The translations under genes and the position numbers were made by a program. Positions 34,169-41,855 of a DNA stretch of 49,071 nucleotides are shown one piece after another; within the stretch, counting starts at the first letter, position 1; each line of letters begins with the position of its first letter. A model generated the notes under the pieces. It worked only from the letters and a program-made list of their open reading frames with translations, had not been told where the DNA came from and made no database searches. This DNA comes from Gammaproteobacteria bacterium (lineage in GTDB: Bacteria > Pseudomonadota > Gammaproteobacteria > Coxiellales > Coxiellaceae): NCBI GenBank assembly GCA_022601255.1, contig JAHZIV010000035.1, forward strand, positions 1 to 49,071, given 5' to 3'.

Positions 34169-35182
34169 ATGTTACAGCAAAATAAAACATACCAAAAAGT
34201 ACTGTTAGCACTTGCGGACGGAATGTTTCACTCTGGAGAACTACTGGGAAAACAGCTTGGCTTAACACGCAGCGCCATCTGGAAGGCCGTGGCACAACTG
34301 AAGCGTCTTGGCATTAATGTACAATCCATTACACGCAAAGGCTATCGCATTCAAGGCGGTATCACCCTGTTAAATCAAGAATGCATCACACAACAAATTT
34401 CAGCAAAAAATCAAAAATTATTAGACGATATTATCTTGCTTGAACAGGTGAACTCTACCAATACTTTCTTATTAGAGCATATTAAACATAAACCACACAA
34501 AAACATTGCCTGTTTTGCGGAATACCAATCACATGCACGTGGACGTCGTGGTCATAGTTGGCTATCGCCATTTGGTAATAATATTTATCATTCACTTTTG
34601 TGGCACTTCAATAAAGATCCTGGACAAATAACAGGACTCAGCCTTGCCGTTTCCATTGCAGTCATACGCAGCCTGATTCGTTATGGGCTTAATCAAAACA
34701 CCTTACAATTAAAATGGCCTAACGATATTTGCCATAACCATAAAAAACTTGCGGGCGTGCTCATCGAAATGCAAGCAGAGTCAAATGGCCATTGCTCCGT
34801 TGTGATTGGCATTGGCCTTAACACGCATATGGATCATGTTCAGTCAGAAATACTCAATAATCAATGCACATCGATAAACAACATTACGCAACAAGCTGTC
34901 GATCGCAACAAGATTGCAGGATACCTGCTTGATGAGCTGATTAATTTACTGGTTGAATACAACCAACATGGGCTCAAACATTTCTTAGATGAATGGCGCC
35001 AATACGACAGTTACAGTGGCCACCCCATAAAATTACTGATGACAAGCAAAACCATTGAGGGCACGATGCAGGGCGTTACAGACAACGGAGAAGTAGTTAT
35101 TAAAGACACACAAGGACAGTTGAAGCAGTATTGCAATGGCGAAGTATCGCTGCGGCTCGCCAAAGAAGAGGCATCTGCATGA
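34169..35182 (+). CDS. birA: bifunctional biotin-protein ligase / biotin operon repressor
   Basis: BirA attaches biotin to carboxylase carrier proteins and, with its N-terminal winged helix, can repress biotin genes. The 337-residue protein has the helix-turn-helix (about 18-47: 'GELLGKQLGLTRSAIWKAV' in parts), the biotinoyl-AMP loop GRRGHSW, and the catalytic block KWPNDI...KLAGVLIE. The C-terminal SH3-like domain is present. Shine-Dalgarno TTAGGAG before ATG 34169. It overlaps the next gene at ATGA. Confidence 0.95.
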   Translation: MLQQNKTYQKVLLALADGMFHSGELLGKQLGLTRSAIWKAVAQLKRLGINVQSITRKGYRIQGGITLLNQECITQQISAKNQKLLDDIILLEQVNSTNTFLLEHIKHKPHKNIACFAEYQSHARGRRGHSWLSPFGNNIYHSLLWHFNKDPGQITGLSLAVSIAVIRSLIRYGLNQNTLQLKWPNDICHNHKKLAGVLIEMQAESNGHCSVVIGIGLNTHMDHVQSEILNNQCTSINNITQQAVDRNKIAGYLLDELINLLVEYNQHGLKHFLDEWRQYDSYSGHPIKLLMTSKTIEGTMQGVTDNGEVVIKDTQGQLKQYCNGEVSLRLAKEEASA

Positions 35183-35535
35183 ATGCATTCATCGCCAGCC
35201 TAGCTATTTTATTTATTCTTGCGTTGATTGGAGCCATTCTATTACGCAAGAAAAACAGGATTGATGTCATCCATTATGCTTGTAAACAATATTGCGAGCA
35301 CTACCAGTTCAAATACGTTGATAATAGTGTCGAACGTTGTCCCCAACCAGAATATCACTATCAATTTAGCTACCATGACAAAACCCACCAACGAACGGGT
35401 TATATAATATTACAACGATCGGAAGTCAAAGAAATCATTTTTGATAAGCGTTCGCTGGACCCACGCCAGAACAGCCCGCTGTTCAAGTCCGCCAACGATA
35501 TCAACAATGTAGTTGAATTTCCTAAGAAACGCTGA
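35179..35535 (+). CDS. small single-pass membrane protein (DUF3301-like)
   Basis: The 118-residue protein has one N-terminal membrane helix (about 4-22) followed by a basic boundary and a cytoplasmic domain. The pattern 'D.IHYACKQYCE...QFKYVDNSVE' resembles the DUF3301 family of gammaproteobacterial inner-membrane proteins of unknown function. An upstream in-frame start at 35131 lies within birA; ATG 35179, which shares ATGA with the birA stop, puts the membrane helix right at the N terminus and is preferred. Coupled to birA. Confidence 0.8.
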   Translation: MNAFIASLAILFILALIGAILLRKKNRIDVIHYACKQYCEHYQFKYVDNSVERCPQPEYHYQFSYHDKTHQRTGYIILQRSEVKEIIFDKRSLDPRQNSPLFKSANDINNVVEFPKKR

Positions 35536-35561
35536 TGTTTAACACTCACCGATTGTCTTAT

Positions 35562-35569
35562 GCTACAAT
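35562..35569 (+). promoter_or_regulatory. extended -10 promoter upstream of the 156-aa membrane protein
   Basis: TGCTACAA followed by T gives an extended -10 (TG-C-TACAAT, 35562-35569). The expected start of transcription is near 35576, almost on the first ATG of the next gene. That implies either a leaderless mRNA or use of ATG 35603. Confidence 0.35.
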
Positions 35570-35575
35570 ACAAGC

Positions 35576-36046
35576 ATGGTACACCGAATCAAAACACTTA
35601 TCATGAAACCACGCTTCTTCGATGACATCAGCATCTGGGGCGGCATACTGATCTGCATCTATGCCAGTTTTGTCTATTTTGACACTACCACCGTCCGCCT
35701 CACTGACAAATTCGGCATCGTAATATTTGATGACATCCCAAATCTGACACACAGTTTTGGCTGGCAGCTGTTTGCCTACGTATTCAATTATGCATTTCTC
35801 GTTGGCAGTATTATCAACTGGACTAATAATTTTGGCATGGCGCTCGATGCCAGCAAAAAACCCTGGAGAACTCTCACAGCAATCGATATTGGCCACATTA
35901 GTGGTGCCTCAATTGCAATTTTTATTTCGGCTTTTTTTCTACGCGGCCACTTTTCGTGGGAAAAATTATTGCTGTGCGGCTACACTGCAAACTTATTTTC
36001 TTATATTGGCAAAGCCTGCGGGCATGTAAAGAAGACTTTATTCTAA
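35576..36046 (+). CDS. four-helix membrane protein of unknown function
   Basis: The 156-residue protein has four predicted membrane segments (about 20-36, 60-83, 100-123, 128-147). I recognise no family. It begins at ATG 35576 or ATG 35603 (residue 10, 'MKPRFFDD'); neither has a Shine-Dalgarno. An extended -10 element lies just upstream. It is convergent with the L,D-transpeptidase gene, only six bases away. Confidence 0.7.
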   Translation: MVHRIKTLIMKPRFFDDISIWGGILICIYASFVYFDTTTVRLTDKFGIVIFDDIPNLTHSFGWQLFAYVFNYAFLVGSIINWTNNFGMALDASKKPWRTLTAIDIGHISGASIAIFISAFFLRGHFSWEKLLLCGYTANLFSYIGKACGHVKKTLF

Positions 36047-36052
36047 ATGACT

Positions 36053-37198
36053 TTAGCCACCTTTCTTATAGATATCTTCCCGGAAATGCGCCTTGCCACT
36101 TTTATCTACCCAGGCAGTAATATAAGTAATATAGATGGGAACCGGGTTTTTTATTTTAATATACTTAATTTCTCGACTTGATAACATCGTATTTAATTTA
36201 TCATAACCTAGCTCATCATTATTCTTAATGAGATATTCCACCAATCGATAAGGCTTCGCTACACGAATACAACCAGAACTAAAGGCGCGACCCACTTCAT
36301 CAAACAATTCGCGATTTGGCGTATCGTGTAAGTAAACATCATGCTCATTATCAAATAAAAACTTAATCCGACCCAATGCATTATTATCACCCGGTCTCTG
36401 AGTGAAGCGATACGGAAAACCATTACGACGCGCCGCTTCCCAATTAATAGTATAAGGATCAATCCGCTCGGCATTTTTACCCCAACCAGTCACCACTTCA
36501 ATATTATGCTCTTCCAGATAATTCGGATCATTAAGAATTTTAGGAATGATATCTTTACGCGCAATCGATACTGGCACATTCCATTTAGGATTAAACACAA
36601 TGGTTTCCACCTTGGAGTAAAGCTCGGGGGTTTCACGACTCGGGCGCCCTACCACTACCCGCATATCCATTACCTTACGACCCTCTTCAACCACAGCCAG
36701 ACGATAATTAGCCACGTTCACACGAATATATCGAGAACCTTCTCCTTCTGGAAACTGTGCCCAACGATCCATGCTCGCCTCCAACTGATGTAATCGCTGT
36801 GCAGGCGTTACATTTAACGCACGTAGCGTTTTCTCACCTAATACGCCGTCCGGCTTCAAGCCGTGACGCCACTGAAAACGCCCTACTGCCAACGACAGTT
36901 GACGTGTATAGGTATCACCCCTATCAACTCCTTCAGTTGCCTGCATGTCCCCCAAAAGTATCAAACGACGTCGCAATCGCGGCACTTCAGCTTCTTGCAT
37001 ACCCACTTTAATCGGCGCTTCAAAATATAAAGGTGGCCAAGATTCATGCGCCAATTTTCTATATCGTGGCAAGGCAGAGAAAATACGCTTTGCTGTCTTG
37101 TTACTTGTCGTAGCTGGATTAAAATGAGATTGTCCGCAGCCTGATAAGACTAGACTAATGAGAAGACTCGGTAAGATAAGACGGTAGCGCTGCAACAT
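36053..37198 (-). CDS. L,D-transpeptidase lipoprotein (YkuD family, LdtD/YcbB-like)
   Basis: L,D-transpeptidases form 3-3 cross-links in peptidoglycan or attach lipoproteins to it. The 381-residue product has a lipobox (LVLSGC, Cys21), a PG-binding helix bundle (about 60-130, 'RFQWRHGLKPDGVLGEKT' in parts) and the YkuD catalytic domain with HDTPNRELF and the active Cys in FSSGCIRV. The frame extends 13 codons upstream, but ATG 37198 has a strong AAGGAGG and starts the lipoprotein signal. The layout fits the LdtD/YcbB group but is shorter than E. coli LdtD. Confidence 0.9.
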   Translation of the reverse strand: MLQRYRLILPSLLISLVLSGCGQSHFNPATTSNKTAKRIFSALPRYRKLAHESWPPLYFEAPIKVGMQEAEVPRLRRRLILLGDMQATEGVDRGDTYTRQLSLAVGRFQWRHGLKPDGVLGEKTLRALNVTPAQRLHQLEASMDRWAQFPEGEGSRYIRVNVANYRLAVVEEGRKVMDMRVVVGRPSRETPELYSKVETIVFNPKWNVPVSIARKDIIPKILNDPNYLEEHNIEVVTGWGKNAERIDPYTINWEAARRNGFPYRFTQRPGDNNALGRIKFLFDNEHDVYLHDTPNRELFDEVGRAFSSGCIRVAKPYRLVEYLIKNNDELGYDKLNTMLSSREIKYIKIKNPVPIYITYITAWVDKSGKAHFREDIYKKGG

Positions 37199-37255
37199 AT
37201 TTTCCTCCTTGATAGAATCCCACAGATTTAGATCCAAGACACTATTTTAACTTAA

Positions 37256-37888
37256 TTATTCCGTTTTGGCTTTATTTTCTGCCTTTGATTTCAATTTCTC
37301 CGCACGCCGCTCTTTCCAAACATGGATCACACCCGGCAAAAGAGATAAAACAATAATACCACACACAATTGGCAAGAATATCTTCGTAATATTCGGCACA
37401 AAACTACCCATAAAATAGCCTAATAACGTAAAGCCAACACCCCAAATAATCGAACCCAGAATGTTATAGAGTGTAAAGCGGCGATACTCCATCTTTGCCA
37501 TACCTGCCACAATAGGCACAAAGGTGCGTACCACAGGCACCATGCGCCCCAACATAACCGCCTTACCACCGTGTTTATTATAAAAATCGTGCGCGCGAAT
37601 AATATATTGTTTACGAAACCAAATGCTATCCTTGCGCTTCATCAGCCAACCACCCAAACGCTCACCAAACCAATAACCAAACATATAGCCCAGAACAGCA
37701 CTCACCACAAACACAGCACATAAAATCCAGACATGGAAAATGCCTTTATGAGCCATGATGCCTGCCGTTAAAGCTAAACTATCACCTGGCAAAAAGAAGG
37801 CAAAGAAAAAGCCCATTTCTAAAAAGACGATCAAGAATAAGCCATAATAACCTAACGAACCTACCCAGTGAGTAATATTAATATCCAT
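37256..37888 (-). CDS. DedA-family membrane protein
   Basis: The 210-residue inner-membrane protein belongs to the DedA/VTT family, whose members are implicated in recycling undecaprenyl phosphate and lipids. Visible are 'FLEMGFFFAFFLPGDSL' in parts (re-entrant segment), 'GRMVPVVRTFVPIVAGM' in parts, and a basic C-terminal tail. It starts at ATG 37888, right at the T run of the terminator for the gene upstream, without a Shine-Dalgarno. Confidence 0.93.
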   Translation of the reverse strand: MDINITHWVGSLGYYGLFLIVFLEMGFFFAFFLPGDSLALTAGIMAHKGIFHVWILCAVFVVSAVLGYMFGYWFGERLGGWLMKRKDSIWFRKQYIIRAHDFYNKHGGKAVMLGRMVPVVRTFVPIVAGMAKMEYRRFTLYNILGSIIWGVGFTLLGYFMGSFVPNITKIFLPIVCGIIVLSLLPGVIHVWKERRAEKLKSKAENKAKTE

Positions 37889-37924
37889 AAAAAATGCGCC
37901 CTACAATTGAATCGAGGGCGCATT
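37889..37924 (-). terminator. intrinsic terminator of the 183-aa L,D-transpeptidase gene
   Basis: On the minus strand AATGCGCCCT (37924-37915) and AGGGCGCATT (37902-37893) form a perfect 10-bp stem with a 12-base loop, followed by a T run to 37889. The T run runs directly into the dedA start codon. This is the clearest rho-independent terminator in the window. Confidence 0.85.
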
Positions 37925-37952
37925 GTAACAGATATTTAGCCTTAAGTTAGCT

Positions 37953-38504
37953 CTAATATGACTGAACGACCACTTTCGTTCCAGGCTTTAGAAAATATTG
38001 GTGCAGCCATTTGGCAGCGCTGGTTTTGACACGAACACAACCATGACTGGTATTGCGCGACCCAATTTGTGGCGATCCATGAATGGCATATCCAGCGCCA
38101 TGAAAGAACATGCAGTAAGGCATTGGCGCACCACCTCGCGGCTTGGGATACTTGCTCGAGCGACATGCAGACGTTCCCTTGCGAATAATTCGATGCACAC
38201 CCTGAGGCGTGCGACACGCACGACCTACATCCTTACAATAATGCGAACCTCCATTTGCTTTACCGTAAGCAACCCGAACGCCACGAGAATCATAGGCCGC
38301 CCATTGCTTATAGCGTGGGCTGAATATAAATACCCGCTCGCCATGTGAATCAATTCTGCTTGGCAAACCTACATGCTTCGTATACCCCTGCATTTCAGCG
38401 TGAGTGCCAACCACCATCATATCTTCATTTGCATATGAATGAAGCGCCCAAGTCCCTAAAATTCCTATCCCCATTATTTTCAATACTTTTATGAAATGTT
38501 TCAT
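37953..38504 (-). CDS. exported L,D-transpeptidase (YkuD family)
   Basis: The 183-residue protein has an N-terminal signal peptide or anchor (about 5-25) and a YkuD domain. Active-site elements are HGSPQIGSRNTSHGCVRV, with the catalytic Cys. Four other Cys residues (in HYCKDVGRACRT, TSACRS and PYCMFF) suggest disulfides. An in-frame start at 38561 lies 19 codons upstream, but ATG 38504 has a good Shine-Dalgarno (GAGGGG) and starts the signal sequence. It ends at the terminator at 37889-37924. Confidence 0.9.
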   Translation of the reverse strand: MKHFIKVLKIMGIGILGTWALHSYANEDMMVVGTHAEMQGYTKHVGLPSRIDSHGERVFIFSPRYKQWAAYDSRGVRVAYGKANGGSHYCKDVGRACRTPQGVHRIIRKGTSACRSSKYPKPRGGAPMPYCMFFHGAGYAIHGSPQIGSRNTSHGCVRVKTSAAKWLHQYFLKPGTKVVVQSY

Positions 38505-38579
38505 TACAACCCCTCTTAAGCCTACAAAATGACTTATCGGAGAACTATAGTATACTGACATGAAAAATCAGGGATTTAC

Positions 38580-38702
38580 ATGAGGTTTTATTTTCATCTA
38601 TTTGATTTTATAGTGGTATTTATTTATTGGATCCTGGGCCATTACCTTCATGTAGTCAGGGGAAGAGAGGAAAATATTAAGCCGTTTTCTGAGCATGCTT
38701 AA
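38580..38702 (+). CDS. possible 40-aa small membrane protein
   Basis: An ATG with a good Shine-Dalgarno (AGGGA, six bases away) opens a 40-codon frame whose product is mostly hydrophobic (residues 2-24: 'FYFHLFDFIVVFIYWIL' in part) with a basic/acidic tail. The frame spans nearly the whole gap between the L,D-transpeptidase start and the end of the c-di-GMP gene. It may be a real small membrane protein, but so short an open frame can arise by chance. Confidence 0.3.
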   Translation: MRFYFHLFDFIVVFIYWILGHYLHVVRGREENIKPFSEHA

Positions 38703-38708
38703 AGAACA

Positions 38709-40451
38709 CTAATCTGTATCAACACCCCCCTTCTCCAATAGTACACCCATAGCATCTGCAGAAATTGCTTTTGAGTAATAAAAGCCCTGCGCTTCCTGGC
38801 AACCATTTTTCTGCAGAAAATCTGCTTGCGCTTTTGTCTCCACCCCCTCTGCAACCACACCAAGATCTAAAGCTTCAGCAAGCGCTATGACAGCCTGCAC
38901 AATAGCAGCATCATTTGGATCTGACGTAATATCACGTACAAATGATTGGTCAATTTTCAAAACACAAATAGGCAATGTCTTTAAACGCGATAAGGAGGAA
39001 TAACCTGTTCCAAAGTCATCAATTGAAAATCGCACACCCATATCACACACATTTTGCAATAGTGTTTCAAGCTCTTCATGATTCCCTTTAAAAACAGACT
39101 CTGTTAGTTCGAACTCTAAACGATCTAGGTCAATTGCATGCTCATGTACAAGCTCCTTAAGGCTTTCTACAAACATAGGATTAAGAAATTGATACGGTGA
39201 TAGATTAATCGACAAACTAAATTTAAGATGCTTAAATTTTTGTTGCCAATCACAAAATGCTTTAAATGCGTTCCGAATAAGATATTTACCCAACAGAGAT
39301 ATGTAACCCATCTCTTCAGCGACAGCAATAAACTCAGCGGGTGAGACATTACCAAGCTCATCGTCGTGCCAACGCGCCAAGGCCTCTAGCCCCACAATCT
39401 CTCCTGTCTGAATATTAACACGTGGCTGGTAAGAAAGCGTAATGCTCTCATTCTCAACCGCTTTTTGAAGCGCAGCTTCGACCTTAGATCGTCGCATATA
39501 CTCCTGATTCAAAGAGTCCGTAAAATACTGAAACATGCTTTTGCCAGCATCTTTAGCACGATATAATGCAATATCAGCCGCCTTAAAAAGCCCTTCAACA
39601 GAGTCACTGGCAAATGGATACGTTGCAATACCAATACTAACCGATGTATTGATCTTATGCCCATCAATAGTAATGGGCTCAGATAAAATACGTGCAATAT
39701 TTTCCGCAACATGACCTGCATTTCGAGCAACATCCAGCTCAGATAACAGGATGACAAACTCATCACCTCCCAGCCTTGCAATTAAATCAGATGCCCGCAA
39801 ATGCTCTTGCAAACACTTAGAAACCACTTGCAATAACTGATCACCCACATTATGACCAAAATTATCATTAACAAGCTTAAAGTTATCTAAGTCTAACAGC
39901 AACAAAGCAAATTCACGCTGATAACGCTTACTATTAGCCAATAACTTCTCGAAAAATAAATTAAATTGATGCCGATTGGCCAATCCTGTCAAAGAGTCAT
40001 TATTCGCAAGCTCATCAAGCTGCTTAACAGCTGAAGACAGTGCTTCCTGCTGTTCGGACAACCTTATAAATATCTTTGTTTTAGCCACTAAGATTTGAGG
40101 ATTGATCGGCTTGGTGAGATAGTCAATAGCACCAGATTTATAGCCTTCTAAAATATTAGAATCACTGTCATTAATAGCGGTCACAAAAATAATGGGTATA
40201 TTAGCAGTCTCTTTATTTTGCATAAGACATGTAGCTACCTCATAACCATCCATTTCTGGCATCTGCACATCTAAGAAAATGACTGCATAGTGACTACGCA
40301 ATACCATCTTGAGCGCCTCAGCACCTGAGGAAGCCGTATGTATAGTAATGGGCAAATCAGATAAGATATTTTTCATCGCCACAATGTTTTTTGGGTTATC
40401 ATCAACCACCAAAACACTAACTTCATTTGGCAATCTATCTTCCCGGTTCAT
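38709..40451 (-). CDS. response regulator with GGDEF and EAL domains (c-di-GMP turnover)
   Basis: The 580-residue protein has a receiver domain (Asp61 in FLDVQMPEMDG), a GGDEF diguanylate cyclase domain (ARLGGDEFVIL, about residue 228) and an EAL phosphodiesterase domain with intact signature residues (LEALARW, ELTES, DDFGTGYSS, KIDQSFV, EGVET). Both catalytic motifs look functional, so its net activity cannot be told from sequence. It starts inside the end of the CheB gene (4-base overlap), as the last gene of the five-gene signalling operon, and probably takes phosphate from the hybrid kinase. Confidence 0.95.
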   Translation of the reverse strand: MNREDRLPNEVSVLVVDDNPKNIVAMKNILSDLPITIHTASSGAEALKMVLRSHYAVIFLDVQMPEMDGYEVATCLMQNKETANIPIIFVTAINDSDSNILEGYKSGAIDYLTKPINPQILVAKTKIFIRLSEQQEALSSAVKQLDELANNDSLTGLANRHQFNLFFEKLLANSKRYQREFALLLLDLDNFKLVNDNFGHNVGDQLLQVVSKCLQEHLRASDLIARLGGDEFVILLSELDVARNAGHVAENIARILSEPITIDGHKINTSVSIGIATYPFASDSVEGLFKAADIALYRAKDAGKSMFQYFTDSLNQEYMRRSKVEAALQKAVENESITLSYQPRVNIQTGEIVGLEALARWHDDELGNVSPAEFIAVAEEMGYISLLGKYLIRNAFKAFCDWQQKFKHLKFSLSINLSPYQFLNPMFVESLKELVHEHAIDLDRLEFELTESVFKGNHEELETLLQNVCDMGVRFSIDDFGTGYSSLSRLKTLPICVLKIDQSFVRDITSDPNDAAIVQAVIALAEALDLGVVAEGVETKAQADFLQKNGCQEAQGFYYSKAISADAMGVLLEKGGVDTD

Positions 40452-41050
40452 TCTTCACCTGCAGAGCCATTTGGCTGGTTTACAATCGAACTAATATAAT
40501 TTGCCATTCGATCAAGTGGTAATATCTGATGTACCTTTCCTGTATCAATAGCCGATTGCGGCATTGTCGCCATCACGGCCGTATCTGGATCCTCAGCAAT
40601 GGTAACACCCCCTTGATCGTATATAGAAGCGATTCCTTCTGCACCATCATGATTAGCTCCAGTTAGTAAGACACCAATTAGCGTTGACTCATAAGCATCG
40701 GCCGCACTTTCAAATAAAACATCAATCGATGGCCTTGAGAACTCAACCGGATCATCCCTAGAAAGCGTTAATGTTCTATCAGACTCTACTAGCAAATGAT
40801 AACCACCAGGCGCAAAATAAATAACCTTATCGCAAATAGACTCATGATCTTGTGCCTCTTTAACATGATGACAACAGATATCATCTAACTGTTCAGCCAG
40901 TAAGTTCTGCTTAGAGGGCTTAATATGCTGAACCAGCACAATTGGGATAGAGATTTTTTCTGACAAACTCGGTAGCAACATACGTAGCGATTGCACACCC
41001 CCATAAGAGGAGCCCACGACAATTAATTGGTATGATCCCTCACTTATCAT
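40448..41050 (-). CDS. CheB-type protein-glutamate methylesterase, catalytic domain only
   Basis: The 200-residue protein is the catalytic domain of CheB without the receiver domain that normally controls it. The catalytic triad is present: Ser15 in GSSYGG, His42 in VQHIKP and Asp135 in GANHDGA. It should remove methyl groups or deamidate a receptor or kinase. ATG 41050 lies in the cheR 3' end (11-base overlap). Absence of the receiver domain means the usual phosphorylation control must come from elsewhere in this operon. No MCP receptor is encoded in the window. Confidence 0.9.
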   Translation of the reverse strand: MISEGSYQLIVVGSSYGGVQSLRMLLPSLSEKISIPIVLVQHIKPSKQNLLAEQLDDICCHHVKEAQDHESICDKVIYFAPGGYHLLVESDRTLTLSRDDPVEFSRPSIDVLFESAADAYESTLIGVLLTGANHDGAEGIASIYDQGGVTIAEDPDTAVMATMPQSAIDTGKVHQILPLDRMANYISSIVNQPNGSAGEE

Positions 41051-41855
41051 ATGGCACCTTTTGGTAGATAGATACTGCCTCATCGACAGCTTTAAAGCCA
41101 GGCATATCAAGCGTTTCCTTATCCCCAAGACACAGAAATCCATAGTCCACCAAGCTCTCTTGAAACAATGTCAAAACTCTCTTTTTGAGATTAGCATCAA
41201 AATAAATCATGACATTGCGGCAAACAATTACTTCCATTTCGCCAAAAACCTTATCTGTTGACAAATTATGCTGCGACAATGTGATTTTTTCTTGTAGAAA
41301 TGACTTTATCTTAAGCGCATGATATTTTTCTGTAAAATAATCAGAAAACTCATTCTTTCCGCCTGACGCCTTATAGTTTTCAACAAACTGCTTAAAATTC
41401 TCATCCGGATAAATACCTTTTTTAGCGATCTTCAAAGCATAAGGGTTAAAGTCAGTACCATATAACTGAGCGCGATCAAGATACTTGTATTCATGCAATA
41501 AAATAGCCATCGAATACACCTCCTCCCCTGTTGCACATCCCGCATGCCAAATCTTAATATAAGAGTAAGTTTTCATCTTAGGTATGACTAATTTTGCGAA
41601 ACTACTATAAAACTCAGGATCACGAAACATTTCTGTGACTGTAACCGAAAGGTCAGACAATAGTTCATTAAAATACTGGGGGTCATTTAATAATGGGGGT
41701 ATCATATCTGCAAGCGTCTCTAAATTTTTACGAGTCTGATGATGCTTCAATCGACGTTTTAATGATGCCTTAGAATAACCAACAAAGTCGTAACCATAAA
41801 GCTGCTGCATAACATCAATTATTACGTCAACCGCTAATTGATCCGCCTTTTTCAT
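41040..41855 (-). CDS. CheR-type protein-glutamate methyltransferase
   Basis: The 271-residue SAM-dependent enzyme has the CheR N-terminal helical domain ('YDFVGYSKASLKRRL' in part) and the Rossmann SAM site (HAGCATGEEVYS), then 'VICRNVMIYFDANLKKRVL' in parts. In chemotaxis CheR methylates receptor glutamates. Here the gene overlaps the hybrid kinase by four bases and CheB by 11, so the target may be the hybrid kinase or its partner rather than a chemoreceptor. No C-terminal TPR is present. Confidence 0.95.
   Translation of the reverse strand: MKKADQLAVDVIIDVMQQLYGYDFVGYSKASLKRRLKHHQTRKNLETLADMIPPLLNDPQYFNELLSDLSVTVTEMFRDPEFYSSFAKLVIPKMKTYSYIKIWHAGCATGEEVYSMAILLHEYKYLDRAQLYGTDFNPYALKIAKKGIYPDENFKQFVENYKASGGKNEFSDYFTEKYHALKIKSFLQEKITLSQHNLSTDKVFGEMEVIVCRNVMIYFDANLKKRVLTLFQESLVDYGFLCLGDKETLDMPGFKAVDEAVSIYQKVPYDK

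Noticed and set aside
35558-35896. 112-codon frame antisense to the four-helix membrane protein
   Set aside because: It lies opposite a hydrophobic coding frame, whose complement commonly stays open by chance; the plus-strand frame has a promoter element and clear membrane helices.
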